From Elysia marginata (lineage: Eukaryota > Mollusca > Gastropoda > Plakobranchidae), in the NCBI GenBank assembly GCA_019649035.1, contig BMAT01001238.1, positions 80,763 to 102,934 on the forward strand: DNA of 22,172 bases, written 5' to 3'. Made by a program: the position numbers and the translations under genes. The notes below the pieces were generated by a model that was not told the DNA's origin, did not search any database, and worked only from the letters and a program-made list of their open reading frames with translations. This document shows, one piece after another, positions 1 through 10,066 of the stretch. Each line of letters begins with the position of its first letter. Position 1 is the first letter of the stretch.

Positions 1-35
1 TGGAATTGGGCTTGTAAAAATACCCTTCAATCCAA

Positions 36-65
36 TCTTCTTCTTCTTCTTCTTCTTCTTCTTCC
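36..65. repeat. (CTT)n microsatellite
   Basis: About nine to ten near-perfect CTT units. It opens a pyrimidine-rich stretch that continues to about 170. Nothing suggests that it is translated. Confidence 0.95.
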
Positions 66-111
66 ACTTCTGTTCAACCTCCTCATCCCCTTTGATTCAA
101 CCCTCCTATTA

Positions 112-170
112 CTCTCACCTCTCTCTCTCTCCCCCTCCCTGTATCCCTCTATCTCTCTTTTCTCTTTTAC
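112..170. repeat. CT-rich low-complexity tract
   Basis: A short pure (CT)n run at about 119-130 is followed by C-rich and TCTA-like imperfect units. It is a typical degenerate CT microsatellite. Confidence 0.85.
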
Positions 171-1130
171 ATTTTCTTCAATTAACTTTTTTGTTTCCAT
201 TCTTGTTTTGTCTGGCTGACTTCTTTCTACACTGTCCTATACCTGGAATGGACTACTGATGTGTTTTTGCTAGACTCAACCTGTCACTGCCCGTCATATC
301 CCACCATCCGTCATCATTAATCGTCATCTTACCCTCTGGTCTTGACAAGGTCCTTGCGAAATCCTCACCAGTGGTTCTCAATTCTTGACCTCTTTCCTTG
401 CCGCTTCTCATGAATGTCTTTCTATGACCACGCATTATTTACATTCCTTTCAAGCCTGCTTTTTTGTACCTGAGATCATGAGCCTTTTTATCCGTTTTTT
501 TGACATGTTTTTGGGTGCCTTTTTGAATGTATAGATTTGTAACCATTATTTGAACGATTAAGAGTATTATGCAACAATATGGTTGCTGCTCTTATGATTT
601 CTACTAACCAGGAAGCATCGGGCCTTGAACAGCACCTGGTGAAGAGCTATCAACTTTCAACCAATTAGATATAAAAAGAGACCAAGTAAACGTTCCTCTT
701 ATTTTTATTTGTGTGAAAACCTTTTTAATTACATGCATTATCTTCATTCCTTCGCCAAACTCTCCACTGCTCTAGTCTTTTTTGTTGCTGCTAGGGTTGT
801 TTTTCTTTTTTGCAAAGAAAGTAAGTTACATTAAAAAGTTTGGTAAAAACTTGACATTTACAAAACTAGATGAATCTTTTTTCTCAAAAGAAATTTTGTT
901 GGCAATGGCGACTCCTAATTTTATGCCTGTAACAAACAAATGTTCTTTGACCAGATATATGTACATGTATGTATGCTTTTGCATTATGGCTTCGTGTCTT
1001 GTAGCAATCAAAATGCAATGCCCAACCTATTGACCATTCATGGTATACGCCTACATCTAGTCAGTAGAGCAATAAATGTCTATAGTGTTGGTGTTGGCAT
1101 GATTCAGAAAAAAAACCATAGGGGGTGATG
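171..1130. other. AT-rich non-coding stretch, no gene seen
   Basis: Plain AT-rich sequence with poly-T and poly-A runs. The open frames here are under 85 codons and overlap each other on both strands, for example near 782-1033. None has a recognisable domain. No repeat structure was found by eye. Confidence 0.6.
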
Positions 1131-1218
1131 GTGTCACGGGATGAAAGCTTTGTGTGATTGACTGATGGGGTCGGTTATGGAGATCTAACATAGCCACTGA
1201 AATGACTCGTGTTGGTTT

Positions 1219-1252
1219 GTGTCCAAAATAGGACGCACCTTTCGTAAAGGTG
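1219..1252. repeat. two tandem small inverted repeats
   Basis: The first arm pair is GTGTCC (1219-1224) with GGACGC (1231-1236), six pairs including one G-U if read as RNA. The second is CACCTTT (1236-1242) with AAAGGTG (1246-1252), a perfect 7-bp stem with loop CGT. The two hairpins share base 1236, so they cannot both form completely. Stems this short are expected by chance in 22 kb, so function is not claimed. Confidence 0.55.
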
Positions 1253-1788
1253 TGGTGGTTTTTGAAAAAATAGCCTATATTGGTAGGTAGCTGTGATTCA
1301 TAAATGTAAAAGCTCTAGTGGTTTTGCACTTCAAACCTGTAAAGTCCGATTGGATGCAACGATGAGTTGTTTTTTTAAAGGTCAATTTTATATTAGTTAT
1401 AGATAAGATCTCACAGGTCGATCACACGAACAGTAATAGCATCTCTGTTAAACCAATGTTAGAGCTCAACAGTTAGCGGGCCACGAAAACATCATCAACG
1501 AAAATAACATTACATCATCATCTTCATCGAGAACAATACGACCAGGTGTACCTGTTTGGTCAATGTTAGCTCGCATTAAAAGCACCAGTTACTGAACACT
1601 GGCTGATGATATCGTAGATCGTTTCAGGTAAGTCTCACCGAGATTCAGGTCTAAAAATAATGTCTCTTCTAGGTCTACCACCAAGACCTTTTTTGCCTGA
1701 CAATAGTAGGCCTTTCGGTCTCCTTATAAGATAGTCTTCTAGTGAGGTTTTAGGATGGGATGAAGAAAAAAAATTATTCATAGAAACA
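1253..1788. other. AT-rich non-coding stretch, no gene seen
   Basis: There is no open frame of note apart from short overlapping minus-strand frames near the 3' end (1635-1862). No recognised repeat or RNA gene. Confidence 0.55.
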
Positions 1789-2105
1789 GCTTGAGCGACA
1801 TTTCGGCCATAAGAAGCAGCCGGTCGTCCGTGACTGCTGGGTGACCCGAGTCCATACTCCATACCCCTACAGCCCCGACTCTATCATTTCGCCATCTAGC
1901 GCCGGGCCAGTGAAAGGTCTCAACAATAGCACCCACAAAGGCCTCTAGAGCGCTTTGCACAAAGCCCCTTCGCGCCGCATTACTGGAACATGGTAACTAA
2001 CTTAAGCGACGACAAAACCAACGTCTATGCCTTTCAAATAGCCTGGGGGACCGCCCTTCGTGCCTTTATCCATCCTTGTGATCCTATAGATTGGCCCCCA
2101 CAAAA
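1789..2105. other. GC-richer patch, unassigned
   Basis: The base composition here is visibly richer in G and C than its flanks. Two minus-strand frames of 60-75 codons overlap in different phases, with no recognisable domain. The patch could be an old transposon fragment, an unrecognised exon or a regulatory patch. The sequence does not decide between these. Confidence 0.4.
1889..1903 (-). promoter_or_regulatory. CTCF-like motif candidate
   Basis: The minus strand reads GGCGCTAGATGGCGA. It matches the general animal CTCF core (CCASYAGRKGGCRS) at about 11 of 14 positions, including the AGATGGC centre. CTCF is known to be conserved in bilaterians. A single motif match in 22 kb can arise by chance, so this is a weak call. 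Confidence 0.2.
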
Positions 2106-2560
2106 AGGTGCGCTAAATACTTCACTGCATTCTTACAAAACCTGAGTCGTTCTGAAGAGGATCAAACGCGCATAGGAGACGAAGATTGAATCGAAACTTC
2201 AAGTCCCTTGTCGAGTGGATTTTGTACTACCCAATATCAATAGTAAGATTTCTTGGTTTAGATCCCAACGTCTGAGACCTGGGTATGAAGGTTATCATCA
2301 TTCTAAATTCTAGGACTGTCCCAATTTGGGAGCAGGACTTCCGTATGGAAATGATGATGATTGTGTTGGTTGTATTTACAGCGGCGTTGGTCCTTAAGTG
2401 CTGGACATCTTTTGTCGCCATGACAAAGCCCTCAGAAGAACAAAAATGGCAAGGCAATATATTTCCAAAGAGACTCAACCTTTTCCATTTTTTTTCGACT
2501 TGGATAAAAGTTGGCTCCATGAAAAATAAAACCCACTATTTGGGAATGTTTACCTGTTCG
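2106..2560. other. non-coding stretch with a long spurious frame
   Basis: A 149-codon + frame starts at 2285 and ends at 2734. It is the longest frame in the window. Its second half translates the CT/TCTA microsatellite at 2561-2618 into Leu/Ser-rich sequence, and its first half shows no domain. I do not call it a gene. Confidence 0.55.
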
Positions 2561-2618
2561 TATCTCTTTCTCTCTCTCTTTCTATCTATCTGTCTACCTG
2601 TCTATTTATCTATCTCGC
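2561..2618. repeat. CT / TCTA / TGTC microsatellite
   Basis: (TC)n gives way to TCTA and TGTC tetranucleotide variants. It is an imperfect compound microsatellite. Confidence 0.9.
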
Positions 2619-2799
2619 CTTTTTCTGGCCCCCACTCGGTTCCCCCTTCTCCTCACTACCCGCCAACGTCACACAGTGTCACCATGTCAATGAAGTGTGT
2701 CTGTCGTATCGCTATAGAACTGAAAACGCAGTGAAGGGAGTGAAACCGAACACATAAATTATTTATACATTGACTCGATCCACCTGATTATGTGTTTAA

Positions 2800-3060
2800 C
2801 GACCATTGTCCGGCCCAGGCCTCAATACACCTTTTGGACTGCTGGTCAAACAGCTCGATGGCTGGACATGGTCAGTGTGGGGGACAGAATTACACAGCGC
2901 AGCGGCCAGGGACTGGCAGGGAGAGTGTGTTCTGAGCCCTAAATCTGTACACACAGACTGCGCTCGAGTGCCTGCTTTGGGATTTAGAAATCGCTCAATT
3001 TGTATGACATGCACACGAAGCTAACATTGATACTCCCTTCCCGGGAGACAGAACGACAGA
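2800..3060. other. GC-richer island, unassigned
   Basis: A local rise in GC content in which both strands stay open for about 72 codons (near 2796-3024). The + frame opens at a TTG codon. Neither translation resembles a known family to me. Openness on both strands at once is what a GC-rich patch produces without selection. A short conserved exon cannot be excluded from sequence alone. Confidence 0.35.
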
Positions 3061-4185
3061 GAAGACTTTATTTATTGTAGCCATAGTCCTTAAAATGGGG
3101 TTACAATTATGTTCTCTACTTTGTTGATTCGTATGGCGTATGAGATTGAGAGAAAATGTTTCAATTTTTTTAATAATGAGAAAGATGATTTGAGTCATAG
3201 CATTAGATCTGCTCTTTTATTAAGAAGACTTAGAATAAGAATCGCTACATTAACTGACGTTTTGGTCCGATTAAAAAAAAATCTAAATACTGGTTTATTC
3301 TTTTTTGTACCAGAATGTAATGTGGTAAGTGTTGTCTTTTATTAATCTTAAAACAATTTTAATTGAAACCAAACATGACTTAGAACGTCTTAGGTGACTC
3401 TGATAATTCAAAGATATTTTTCAGGCGTGTGTGTTGGTCTATATTGTTGATAGCAGCGGATTTGAGACGACTATCCAGAGGTGAATATTTTGTTTTGACG
3501 ATTGTTGTGGACGCAAACTACACGCTGTGATATTTAGAAACCTCTGCTTGTTCCACTATTTTGATGACAAATTTTGGTCAACCTAGTTACAAAAGGGGTG
3601 GCCGATGCACAGTTTATAGCATACGTGGAACTGGAACTGTAAGCATCTTCGAAAAGTTGAATAAAATGTATAGCCACAAATAATGATAAAAAGATGGTTG
3701 CTGGAGTTTCTGTTTAACAGATGTTACCGTAAAATTAAAAAAAAAAAATATTTCTGATGAGCTTCACTGCGCTCGAGGCAAACCGCTAAATCGTCGTCTT
3801 AAACGTAACAAGACAATTCAACATTATTTTAACCGGATGTTGCCATATCCATGGCGCAAAAAAGACACGGTATGTGTGGCTCAGAGAGACGGCAGCTGGA
3901 TAGATGTTATACAGGTGTTTCAAGGCATTAATGCTGTTAGAAAGACCTGGTTTAAAGTGTCCAATATAGTCTTTTTGTTGTTAGAGTATACCGAATCTTT
4001 TAGAATTGCTTATCTAAGCTGAGAGCAGATGGTAGTGCTCATGTAAGCTGTGGAGAAAGTTGAACTTTGAGGCTGACTCTAGACCAATGTTAACACAGTT
4101 GAGAATAAAAGAAGACACACGCTGCGCAATGTTTTATTCTTTTTTTTGGTCATCCCCCTTTGCTTCCTTTGAGTCCCTCAATTTC
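3061..4185. other. AT-rich non-coding stretch, no gene seen
   Basis: It contains poly-A and poly-T runs and two + frames of 61-78 codons (3109-3345 and 3837-4022). Neither has a recognisable domain. No RNA gene or clear repeat. Confidence 0.55.
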
Positions 4186-4244
4186 TCTCGGTCTTATGCT
4201 CTCTCTCTTTTTCCCTCGTTTCTCTCTATCTCTCTATCTATCTA

Positions 4245-4275
<31 letters not shown>

Positions 4276-4372
4276 GTCACTCTATCTGTCTATCTATTTT
4301 TATATGTGTCTCTCTGTTTATTTATACATCTATCTCTCACCCTTTCTCTGTGTTTTTCTCTCTGATTATTTT
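4186..4372. repeat. compound CT / TCTA microsatellite
   Basis: A (TCTA)n core at about 4231-4250 is followed by a pure (TC)n run at about 4250-4275. Degenerate TCTG/TCTA units flank it on both sides. Two Leu/Ser-rich + frames cross it and are artefacts of the repeat. Confidence 0.95.
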
Positions 4373-5048
4373 CTACACCTGTAGGTAAGGAAGCCTCAAA
4401 TACCAATCCCTATTTCCAAATAATAGTTATTACTCTCCCCCTCCTCCTGCACTTCTCAGGTCATCGTCACACATCACAGGAGCCTAGATCCCTACAACCT
4501 ATCCTTGTCGCTATGTCCGCATTGATTCCCTGGATCATGGAACGCCCCCTTTACTTAACACTCCAATGACTAGAAAAATCCCCCGTAAAGAATTCATACT
4601 TATCGGATTTCTGCAAAAAATCTTCATCCCTTCCATCGTTAGGGGCTTACATGTATTGACCGTGTTGTATACCCTGTCTGGACTGTGTTGCCCTATAGAG
4701 ATTGGTATAATTGCAGGAATCTCATTTCAAAGTCTACGTGCAATTTATCAGTGCTATTGCGTTAAATATTGGTAAATATTGTTGATTTTCGCCTTCAACT
4801 TATGTTCATTACGTTGACAAGTAAGGAAGTGCATGGCCACTGGGAGTCTTTCTGGTCATTGTATAAATAGATCTTTATGTCTATCGGTATTCTCATTTTT
4901 AAAGTTTTTTTTAAGTTTTGACTTTTACACTCAAATGATTTTTCTATTGTCTTGGCCCTTTCGGTATGTCTGACTCTTGACGTAAGATGCAGAAGTGTTA
5001 GCCTAGCTTTCTCTCCGTATTGTCTTCTTTACATATTGAACTCCCCTT
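4373..5048. other. non-coding stretch, no gene seen
   Basis: Mixed-composition sequence with one 69-codon + frame (4566-4775) that has no recognisable domain. No repeat was found by eye. Confidence 0.5.
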
Positions 5049-5076
5049 GTGTGTGTATATATATATATATAATATA
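5049..5076. repeat. (GT)n-(TA)n microsatellite
   Basis: Four GT units run directly into about eight TA units and end in AATATAT. Confidence 0.9.
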
Positions 5077-5994
5077 TCTGTACTGATGTAGCATGGAAAG
5101 GTACTCCATGAATATTACTAGCTGTTGCAAGTGGTACAAGTGTTAAGGCAAGCAAAAATTTATTTTAATTTTTTTTAAAAATAATATATAAAAGCCTCAT
5201 TCTGTATTAAAGGTGTGGATTGTCGAATCCGATTGCAGAAGACTTGTTTAAGCCGAAACACATCACTAAAATTTTCTAATTGAGTCATGGTTCATACCAA
5301 TAAAGCCCTTTGATAATGTCGTGTTTGAAATGCTTTACGTCCCACACACAGCGCCATAGCTTGTGTAAAATTTGCACTCCAACACGGTCTGTCCTCGGTA
5401 AACTTTTACGCCTGTGCAAAATTTATAATCCACCATTAAAACACGATGAAAGAGTTGAATATCGAGGATGAAAATAAGACGGGGGCTTCGGGAAAATGGT
5501 AGATTATTTTGGATCAGGCGAGATCACTTTCTTTAGATGACTGTGTATTGTGTACTTCAATCATATAATTATAAGGTTTACCGTCTTACATGGGGGTAAC
5601 ACGCAGGTCTATAGGTGGGGCTTTCTTTGTTTGAGGAATATCCTTTAGTGAGTTAAACGAAATACAAAACTTTTGCTCCCCTTGTTCCAACATTGTCCAA
5701 ATGAGAATAGAATTTTTTTGTCTTTTTTTTCCTATTCATTCTTGTCCGTAGATTACGTGGATGGATCACATACCTCAACACACTTCGTTTCTCATTCCCT
5801 CCTCATTCTCAACTTTCACTGCCTTCATTTCAATGCTTTTTTTAAGACAACGACAGGACACTAAAGGCTTATTAAGAGAGTTTCGGGTAAAAAGAAGGAA
5901 AATTGGCTCTGAATGAGGATTGGAGGTGGGGATGGGGGGACGAAAGGGTGCCACATAATAAAGGCAGAGTGTTTGTTACGCGTATATTAACTAG
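5077..5994. other. AT-rich non-coding stretch, no gene seen
   Basis: It has no frame longer than 63 codons. A G-rich segment near 5918-5950 holds several G runs but lacks four clean G-tracts. No recognised element. Confidence 0.5.
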
Positions 5995-6235
5995 TATAGG
6001 GATATAGATAGGTAGATAATTTAACGAAAAGAGGTAGAAAGACATTCAATTTTAAATATTCCTTTGAGAAAACAAAGGTTGAGGATTGTAATAGCTTTAA
6101 GAATCAAATTGTAAATGTGACAGAAAAGTATAGGGATAGTGAGATAGGTAGAGAGACAGAAAGGTACTTAGAAAATTACATTGAGATAGAGAGGAAAAAA
6201 GATAATTATACAGGAAGCCTAGAAACAGATCAGCT
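5995..6235. repeat. decayed purine-rich GATA/GACA-like tract
   Basis: The + strand is strongly purine-rich here, with scattered GATAGGTAGA and GAGAGACAGA words. It looks like a heavily mutated tetranucleotide microsatellite in the opposite orientation to most others in the window. A minus-strand frame inside it (6097-6282) is Leu/Ser-rich for that reason. Confidence 0.5.
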
Positions 6236-7838
6236 AGCAAGACAGGAGAAGTAATGTAAGACGGAAACACACGATTGTGCAAGTGTGCATTGACTTCGGT
6301 AAATAATGTATATCTCAGTGGCGGTGGAAAAACTCCTCACGTCCACCAAACAACATCCTCAAAACTGACCAAACCATAGAGATATAAATAGACAAGCAGA
6401 TAACTCCGGTCATAAAACCGTATCTAGAGAGGACTTACTGTCCTCTTCCAAACCGTGTTCAGCATATAGAGTTAACGACGTTACGTGCGCAGTGTGGTGA
6501 CCTCAGTAGGGCTCCATTTTTGTTCTCCTTGTAAGGTATATCCGGTGCCCCACTATGTTAGAGAGAGAGGTAACTCTACCTTGGTCCAAAGTTGTAACGT
6601 TAATCGCTCGTTATCGATCATTTAAAGAACCAAAGGTTAACTAGTAATGTAGAACTTAACGACACTGCACCAGCCATACCCTTAGTCAGAAATAGCTCTG
6701 CTTGTCATCTTAAAAGAATTTCCCTTTTCTTCTCCATACTTTGATGTGTCACTCCATCGATGATTGAGGGGAATTCAAATTTAGAACCCTTGTTTTCTTA
6801 ATAGCCCCGTTGACCTTCAAGTTCAACGCCATGCTTGCACCTCTGGTACATGTAATTTTTTCCTCGCTTGTAATAGTTTTTTTGTGTACCTTTGAGTGAA
6901 AAGAGGGATGAACATCGTCTCCCTGGGGCTTTGGGTTAATTCAGGGGGATAATTCTCTCACAACTTTTTTTACTGATCTGATGTGGAGTGCACGCATGGT
7001 GTGATAAAAAACGCAGCTTAAATTGTGAAATAGATTTCACAAAGGCAAAACTGATTAACGATTATGATTGAGATTATCAAGAGGATGAAATCGAGTATCG
7101 TTTTTTTCTATTTGGCTACCATAACTTAGATAACGAGGTTAGTTAGGGTTAAAAAACGATTTAAACTATAATTGGCATGACCATTATGGTCTTATTGTAC
7201 GTAGCGCTTTTACATTGAAAAATACCAACGAGATTAAACGTTTGGTAAATGTCTGACATTGTTTTCTTATGGTTTTTTTCTTGGTGCATTGACATTCAAA
7301 ATTAAGTTCATATAGATTTAGAGTACATACAGTGCTGTGTTGTTTTAAAATTTGCTTGCACGCACGAACAATGATCATTGTCGTCAACCACTTTACCCTC
7401 CCGCTGTGCAATATTCAGTATACATTATAAGCTTCTTGAAATTTACATCAAATTTTCGATAATGTCCCCGAAGTAAATAAATTGCATGCTTCCACGGTCG
7501 CCAGAGGACAAAATTTGGAGTGGCACTTAAAACATGGTGCAAAAAGATATAACTGCCCGCAGCTGCCTCTAGTCTTAACCGATTAGGCCTACTTAGATCG
7601 AAATACGCTGTTTCGAAGGACCACTGTGCTTTCTCCAAGCTTCATCTTGCCTTTCCGTGAAGAGTGTTAGGTGAAAACGAGAGCTGTTCTAGTCTGGAAT
7701 TTATTTAAAGACAGTCCTTTTTTCGTTGGTATAAATTCAAGTGTATTTTTGCGACCTTTATTTTCGTTTTTGGTTACCTAATTTGCCGTTTACCGTATTG
7801 AAGTCTAGGTTAGATAATTATCTACTCGTAGTCGGTAG
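6236..7838. other. AT-rich non-coding stretch, no gene seen
   Basis: A long stretch with no repeat family I can name. Minus-strand frames of 75 and 81 codons overlap near 7184-7638. The 81-codon one begins at TTG and has no recognisable domain. A 20-bp interrupted palindrome lies at 7023-7042. Confidence 0.5.
7023..7042. repeat. short inverted repeat
   Basis: Arms TTGTGAAAT (7023-7031) and ATTTCACAA (7034-7042) are perfect complements around a 2-base spacer. A 9-bp stem with a short spacer is expected a few times in 22 kb, so this may be chance. Confidence 0.6.
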
Positions 7839-7869
7839 TTATTTTTTATTTATTTTTTTTATTTTTGTA

Positions 7870-7891
7870 CATTTTATTAATCCCTTTCGGG
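7870..7891 (-). other. LINE-like 3' recognition end of the SINE
   Basis: The minus strand reads CCCGAAAGGG followed by ATTAATAAAATG. The first ten bases can form a 3-bp stem closing a GAAA (GNRA) tetraloop. SINEs commonly share their 3' end with the LINE that mobilises them, and stem-loops occupy this place in several such families. The partner LINE is not in this window. Confidence 0.5.
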
Positions 7892-8120
7892 AAATTTGGC
7901 TTCGTTACTCAGCGTAATTGTGTCGCCACAAGAGCAGCGCCACTATTGCCCCAGCAGACCAGTACATTTAGGGCCACTTTAAACTCATCTGCAGGGTGTT
8001 GCAGGCGCGTATCACAAATTCAAGAATTGCCTGTAGCAGGGTACCCATTTTACAGGTGGGTGGACTGGGGAAAGTTAGGGTAAAGTGCTTTCCCAAGGCA
8101 ACTGCAACACGGCATGGTCG

Positions 8121-8175
8121 GGAATCGAACCCACGACCTCCAGATCGCGAGTCCGACGCGCAAACCACTCTGCCA
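8121..8175 (-). promoter_or_regulatory. internal Pol III promoter (box A and box B) of the SINE
   Basis: Box A (8165-8175) matches the TRGCNNAGYGG consensus at every position and box B (8121-8131) matches GGTTCGANTCC. Intact boxes suggest a fairly young copy. Whether it is transcribed cannot be seen from the sequence. Confidence 0.8.
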
Positions 8176-8184
8176 CGCTGCCCC

Positions 8185-8834
8185 TATGCTGGGTTTGGAG
8201 TATTGGTTCATCTCTACTAGGGTCGTTCGACTTGAGCAGTAAACGTTAACTTTTGTTCTTGTTACTACTCTTTATACGATTATTCTACGTGTTTGGTAGA
8301 CCTTTAAAAAACGCTAGGGAACATACGGAGCGGTCAAAGATGTCATCAACCAAATGTCGTGCATCTCAGCTGAACTATTTAACTAAAAATATATCTCGTT
8401 TTTTTATAACGTTCTTAATATCGATCCTTATCGATTATAATCAAACGTGTTCACACGCTTCTGTTGATTTAAAAAAAAATATATCTCATCTCTTAAAACA
8501 GAGCACGACTCGTTGCTTATCTATTCTCCTTTCTAGCATATAACCTCTTTGCCAGGATTATCAATCTTATCTCTTTCTCTCTATGTCTCTCTTCCCTCAT
8601 GCCTCTCAGCTCTAGCCAAATATCTAAACTTTGCACAGCGTTATCATTTTAAAGCTTCTATTTTATCTGCAATTTTTTTTGTATACTCGGGCGCGGTACC
8701 TTTTTTCAACAGAAGAAAATTTTGCTTCTATTGATTCCAAAGGTCGTTCAAATAGTCAGCGGAAGAAACACTCCTTTGGTGTTACACCAGGAGTTCTAAA
8801 CCATATCCTTACCTGACCCACCCCCCCACTCTTT
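8185..8834. other. non-coding stretch, no gene seen
   Basis: AT-rich sequence with a short degenerate CT tract near 8560-8600 and a C8-like run near 8820. The frames of up to 96 codons (8253-8543) have no recognisable domain. Confidence 0.5.
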
Positions 8835-8850
8835 CACACACACACACACA
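8835..8850. repeat. (CA)8 microsatellite
   Basis: Eight perfect CA units. This is the only clear CA repeat of that length in the window. Confidence 0.9.
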
Positions 8851-9504
8851 TAGTCATGCCGTTAGTATTTCTCTTTATACTATTGGGCCGGGCCGTCATA
8901 GAGACTTAATTCTGGTAAAGTAAATATCCTGTGGTGTCACGGGTCAACAAGAGATATAACCCGCAGGAAACGTTTCTTTTGGTTCCAGAAAAAAAAGGTA
9001 AACAGTACATGGTACACTGAAGAAAATTGTCTGTGCTGCCTTCGATAGTACGCTTGCATTTACCACGTTGCACGTCGTACCACCCTACAAAAAAACAGTA
9101 CCCATTTTACTCAAGAACATTTTAATGCGAACGATAAGGGTCGGCCCTTTTAACAATTTGTATCATATTTTTTGTTTGTGTGTCTCATACCATGCTAGTC
9201 AGCACCGCCCATTGTTAAAAAAAAAATAATTTTACCTCTTACTAGTAACATGTCCGTGAATTTCGCGGGTGAAAAGAGGATATCTGATTGCTTCAGATTG
9301 GTTGCGGAAAAAAACGATCCTTATAATGTAAGAATCACCAATCCCACTCAAAAGGTCCTACACTGCCCATGTTGTTCGTCTAAATAAAGAAGATTACATG
9401 ACAAGCCTTTAATTTAAACAAAAATATACATTAAACCAAATAACTAAGTTTATTCGCGCAAATAAATCCAAGCGCTTGTTTTAAAGCATTTTTTAAGCTG
9501 GCAA
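8851..9504. other. AT-rich non-coding stretch, no gene seen
   Basis: No frame longer than 60 codons was found and no repeat structure was seen. Poly-A runs of 8-10 bases are scattered through it. Confidence 0.5.
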
Positions 9505-9592
9505 GTGTGGGGTTCGAATTCGAGATCTTCGTACACCTCGACTTTCACATTATCAGCACGACGCTCTAAGTCTAAACGTTGCGCCAACGCCG
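9505..9592 (-). mobile_element. degenerate tRNA-like SINE head (candidate)
   Basis: The minus strand contains TGGCGCAACG (9577-9586), close to a box A. Next comes TTAGAGCGTCGTGCTGAT, which resembles the D-arm and anticodon-arm region of many invertebrate SINE heads. ATCTCGAATTC (9516-9526) is a decayed box B. The gap between boxes is 49 bases, about 16 longer than normal, so insertions would be needed. A competing reading is that the near-perfect box B GGTTCGAATTC on the + strand (9511-9521) is the real one, but I see no box A upstream of it. No body or tail is recognisable. Confidence 0.35.
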
Positions 9593-9931
9593 CTCTGATG
9601 GTTTAGGTAATCTGAAGAAGCTCATGGTGGTTGTGACGGGCTTGTGGGGGGAAGATGTGACAGAAAATGGATAGAGCTTGCAGCGAATTCAGATTCAAAA
9701 TGTCAAAAAGGGCCTTTTCAAGATTGAATTTAGATTGCTAAACAATAATATCGACTCATTCATCACATTTAATGTAATCTTCCGATTTTGAGTTCACAAC
9801 CCTCAACCTAGACTCTAGATCTAGAACATTCTGTGATCATCATTCTGGCCCGGCGTTCTGGCTAAGCAGTGAGACGACAGCCTTTTAATACTAAGATTAA
9901 AGTTGATTTTTTTGTAACAACGACAAAAACT
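9593..9931. other. non-coding stretch, no gene seen
   Basis: It holds a perfect 12-bp palindrome TCTAGATCTAGA at 9814-9825. No supported gene. Confidence 0.5.
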
Positions 9932-10066
9932 GCATATAAGAAGATTGGTATCTCTATGAATCACCCACAAAATTTTCAGACTTTGGTGCATGTCCCTGGA
10001 ATAGAGAATTTTGCTGCCTATCACATTAAAATTGGCTCTTTTCAATCGTTCTGCGAATTTTAGGCC
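9932..10066 (+). repeat. unnamed dispersed repeat, copy 1
   Basis: This segment aligns with 19818-19963 in the same orientation. From 9956 to 10037 the alignment runs without gaps at an offset of 9899 bases, and I count roughly 70 percent identity by hand. Shared words include ATCAG/TTCAG, TGCATG, CCCT.GAAT, CCTAT and TTGGCT. The outer parts align only with gaps: GCATA...ATTG on the left and GATTTTGG-like words on the right. I do not recognise the family. The overlapping short frames on both strands are not called as genes. Confidence 0.6.

Larger units (their letters stand above)
7839..8184 (-). mobile_element. tRNA-derived SINE, near full length
   Basis: This is a non-autonomous retrotransposon transcribed by RNA polymerase III and copied by a partner LINE. 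On the minus strand it opens at 8184 with a tRNA-like head. Box A reads TGGCAGAGTGG (8165-8175) and box B reads GGTTCGATTCC (8121-8131), 33 bases apart as in a tRNA. A putative anticodon loop CTCGCGA lies between them. The body follows, with the words CACTTTACCC, CCAGTCCACCCA and GTAAAATGGGTACC at about 8040-8090. These resemble the conserved central domains of invertebrate SINE superfamilies, but I do not assign one. The 3' end has the small hairpin CCCGAAAGGG, then ATTAATAAAA and an A-rich tail (7839-7867). I could not find convincing target-site duplications. Frames across it on both strands are not genes. Confidence 0.88.

Noticed and set aside
2285..2734. 149-codon + open frame as a protein gene
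   Set aside because: Its second half is a translated CT/TCTA microsatellite and a C-rich stretch. No domain is visible in the rest.
2796..3024. An exon in the GC-richer island at 2800-3060
   Set aside because: Both strands are open, the + start is TTG, and neither translation is recognisable. Kept only as an unassigned island.
4060..4384. Leu/Ser-rich frames as membrane proteins
   Set aside because: The apparent hydrophobicity comes from translating (CT)n and (TCTA)n in three phases.
7393..7638. 81-codon minus-strand frame as a gene
   Set aside because: It starts at TTG and shows no domain. Such lengths occur by chance in 22 kb.
8121..8184. A functional tRNA gene
   Set aside because: Box A and B are intact, but the acceptor stem does not close and a SINE body and tail follow directly.
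7968..8220. Overlapping frames on both strands at 7968-8220 as proteins
   Set aside because: They are translations of the SINE head and body. Arg/Pro-rich peptides of this kind are common false predictions from SINEs.
7810..8225. TCTACT words on both sides of the SINE as target-site duplications
   Set aside because: The words are only six bases identical, diverge after that, and lie some distance from the element ends.
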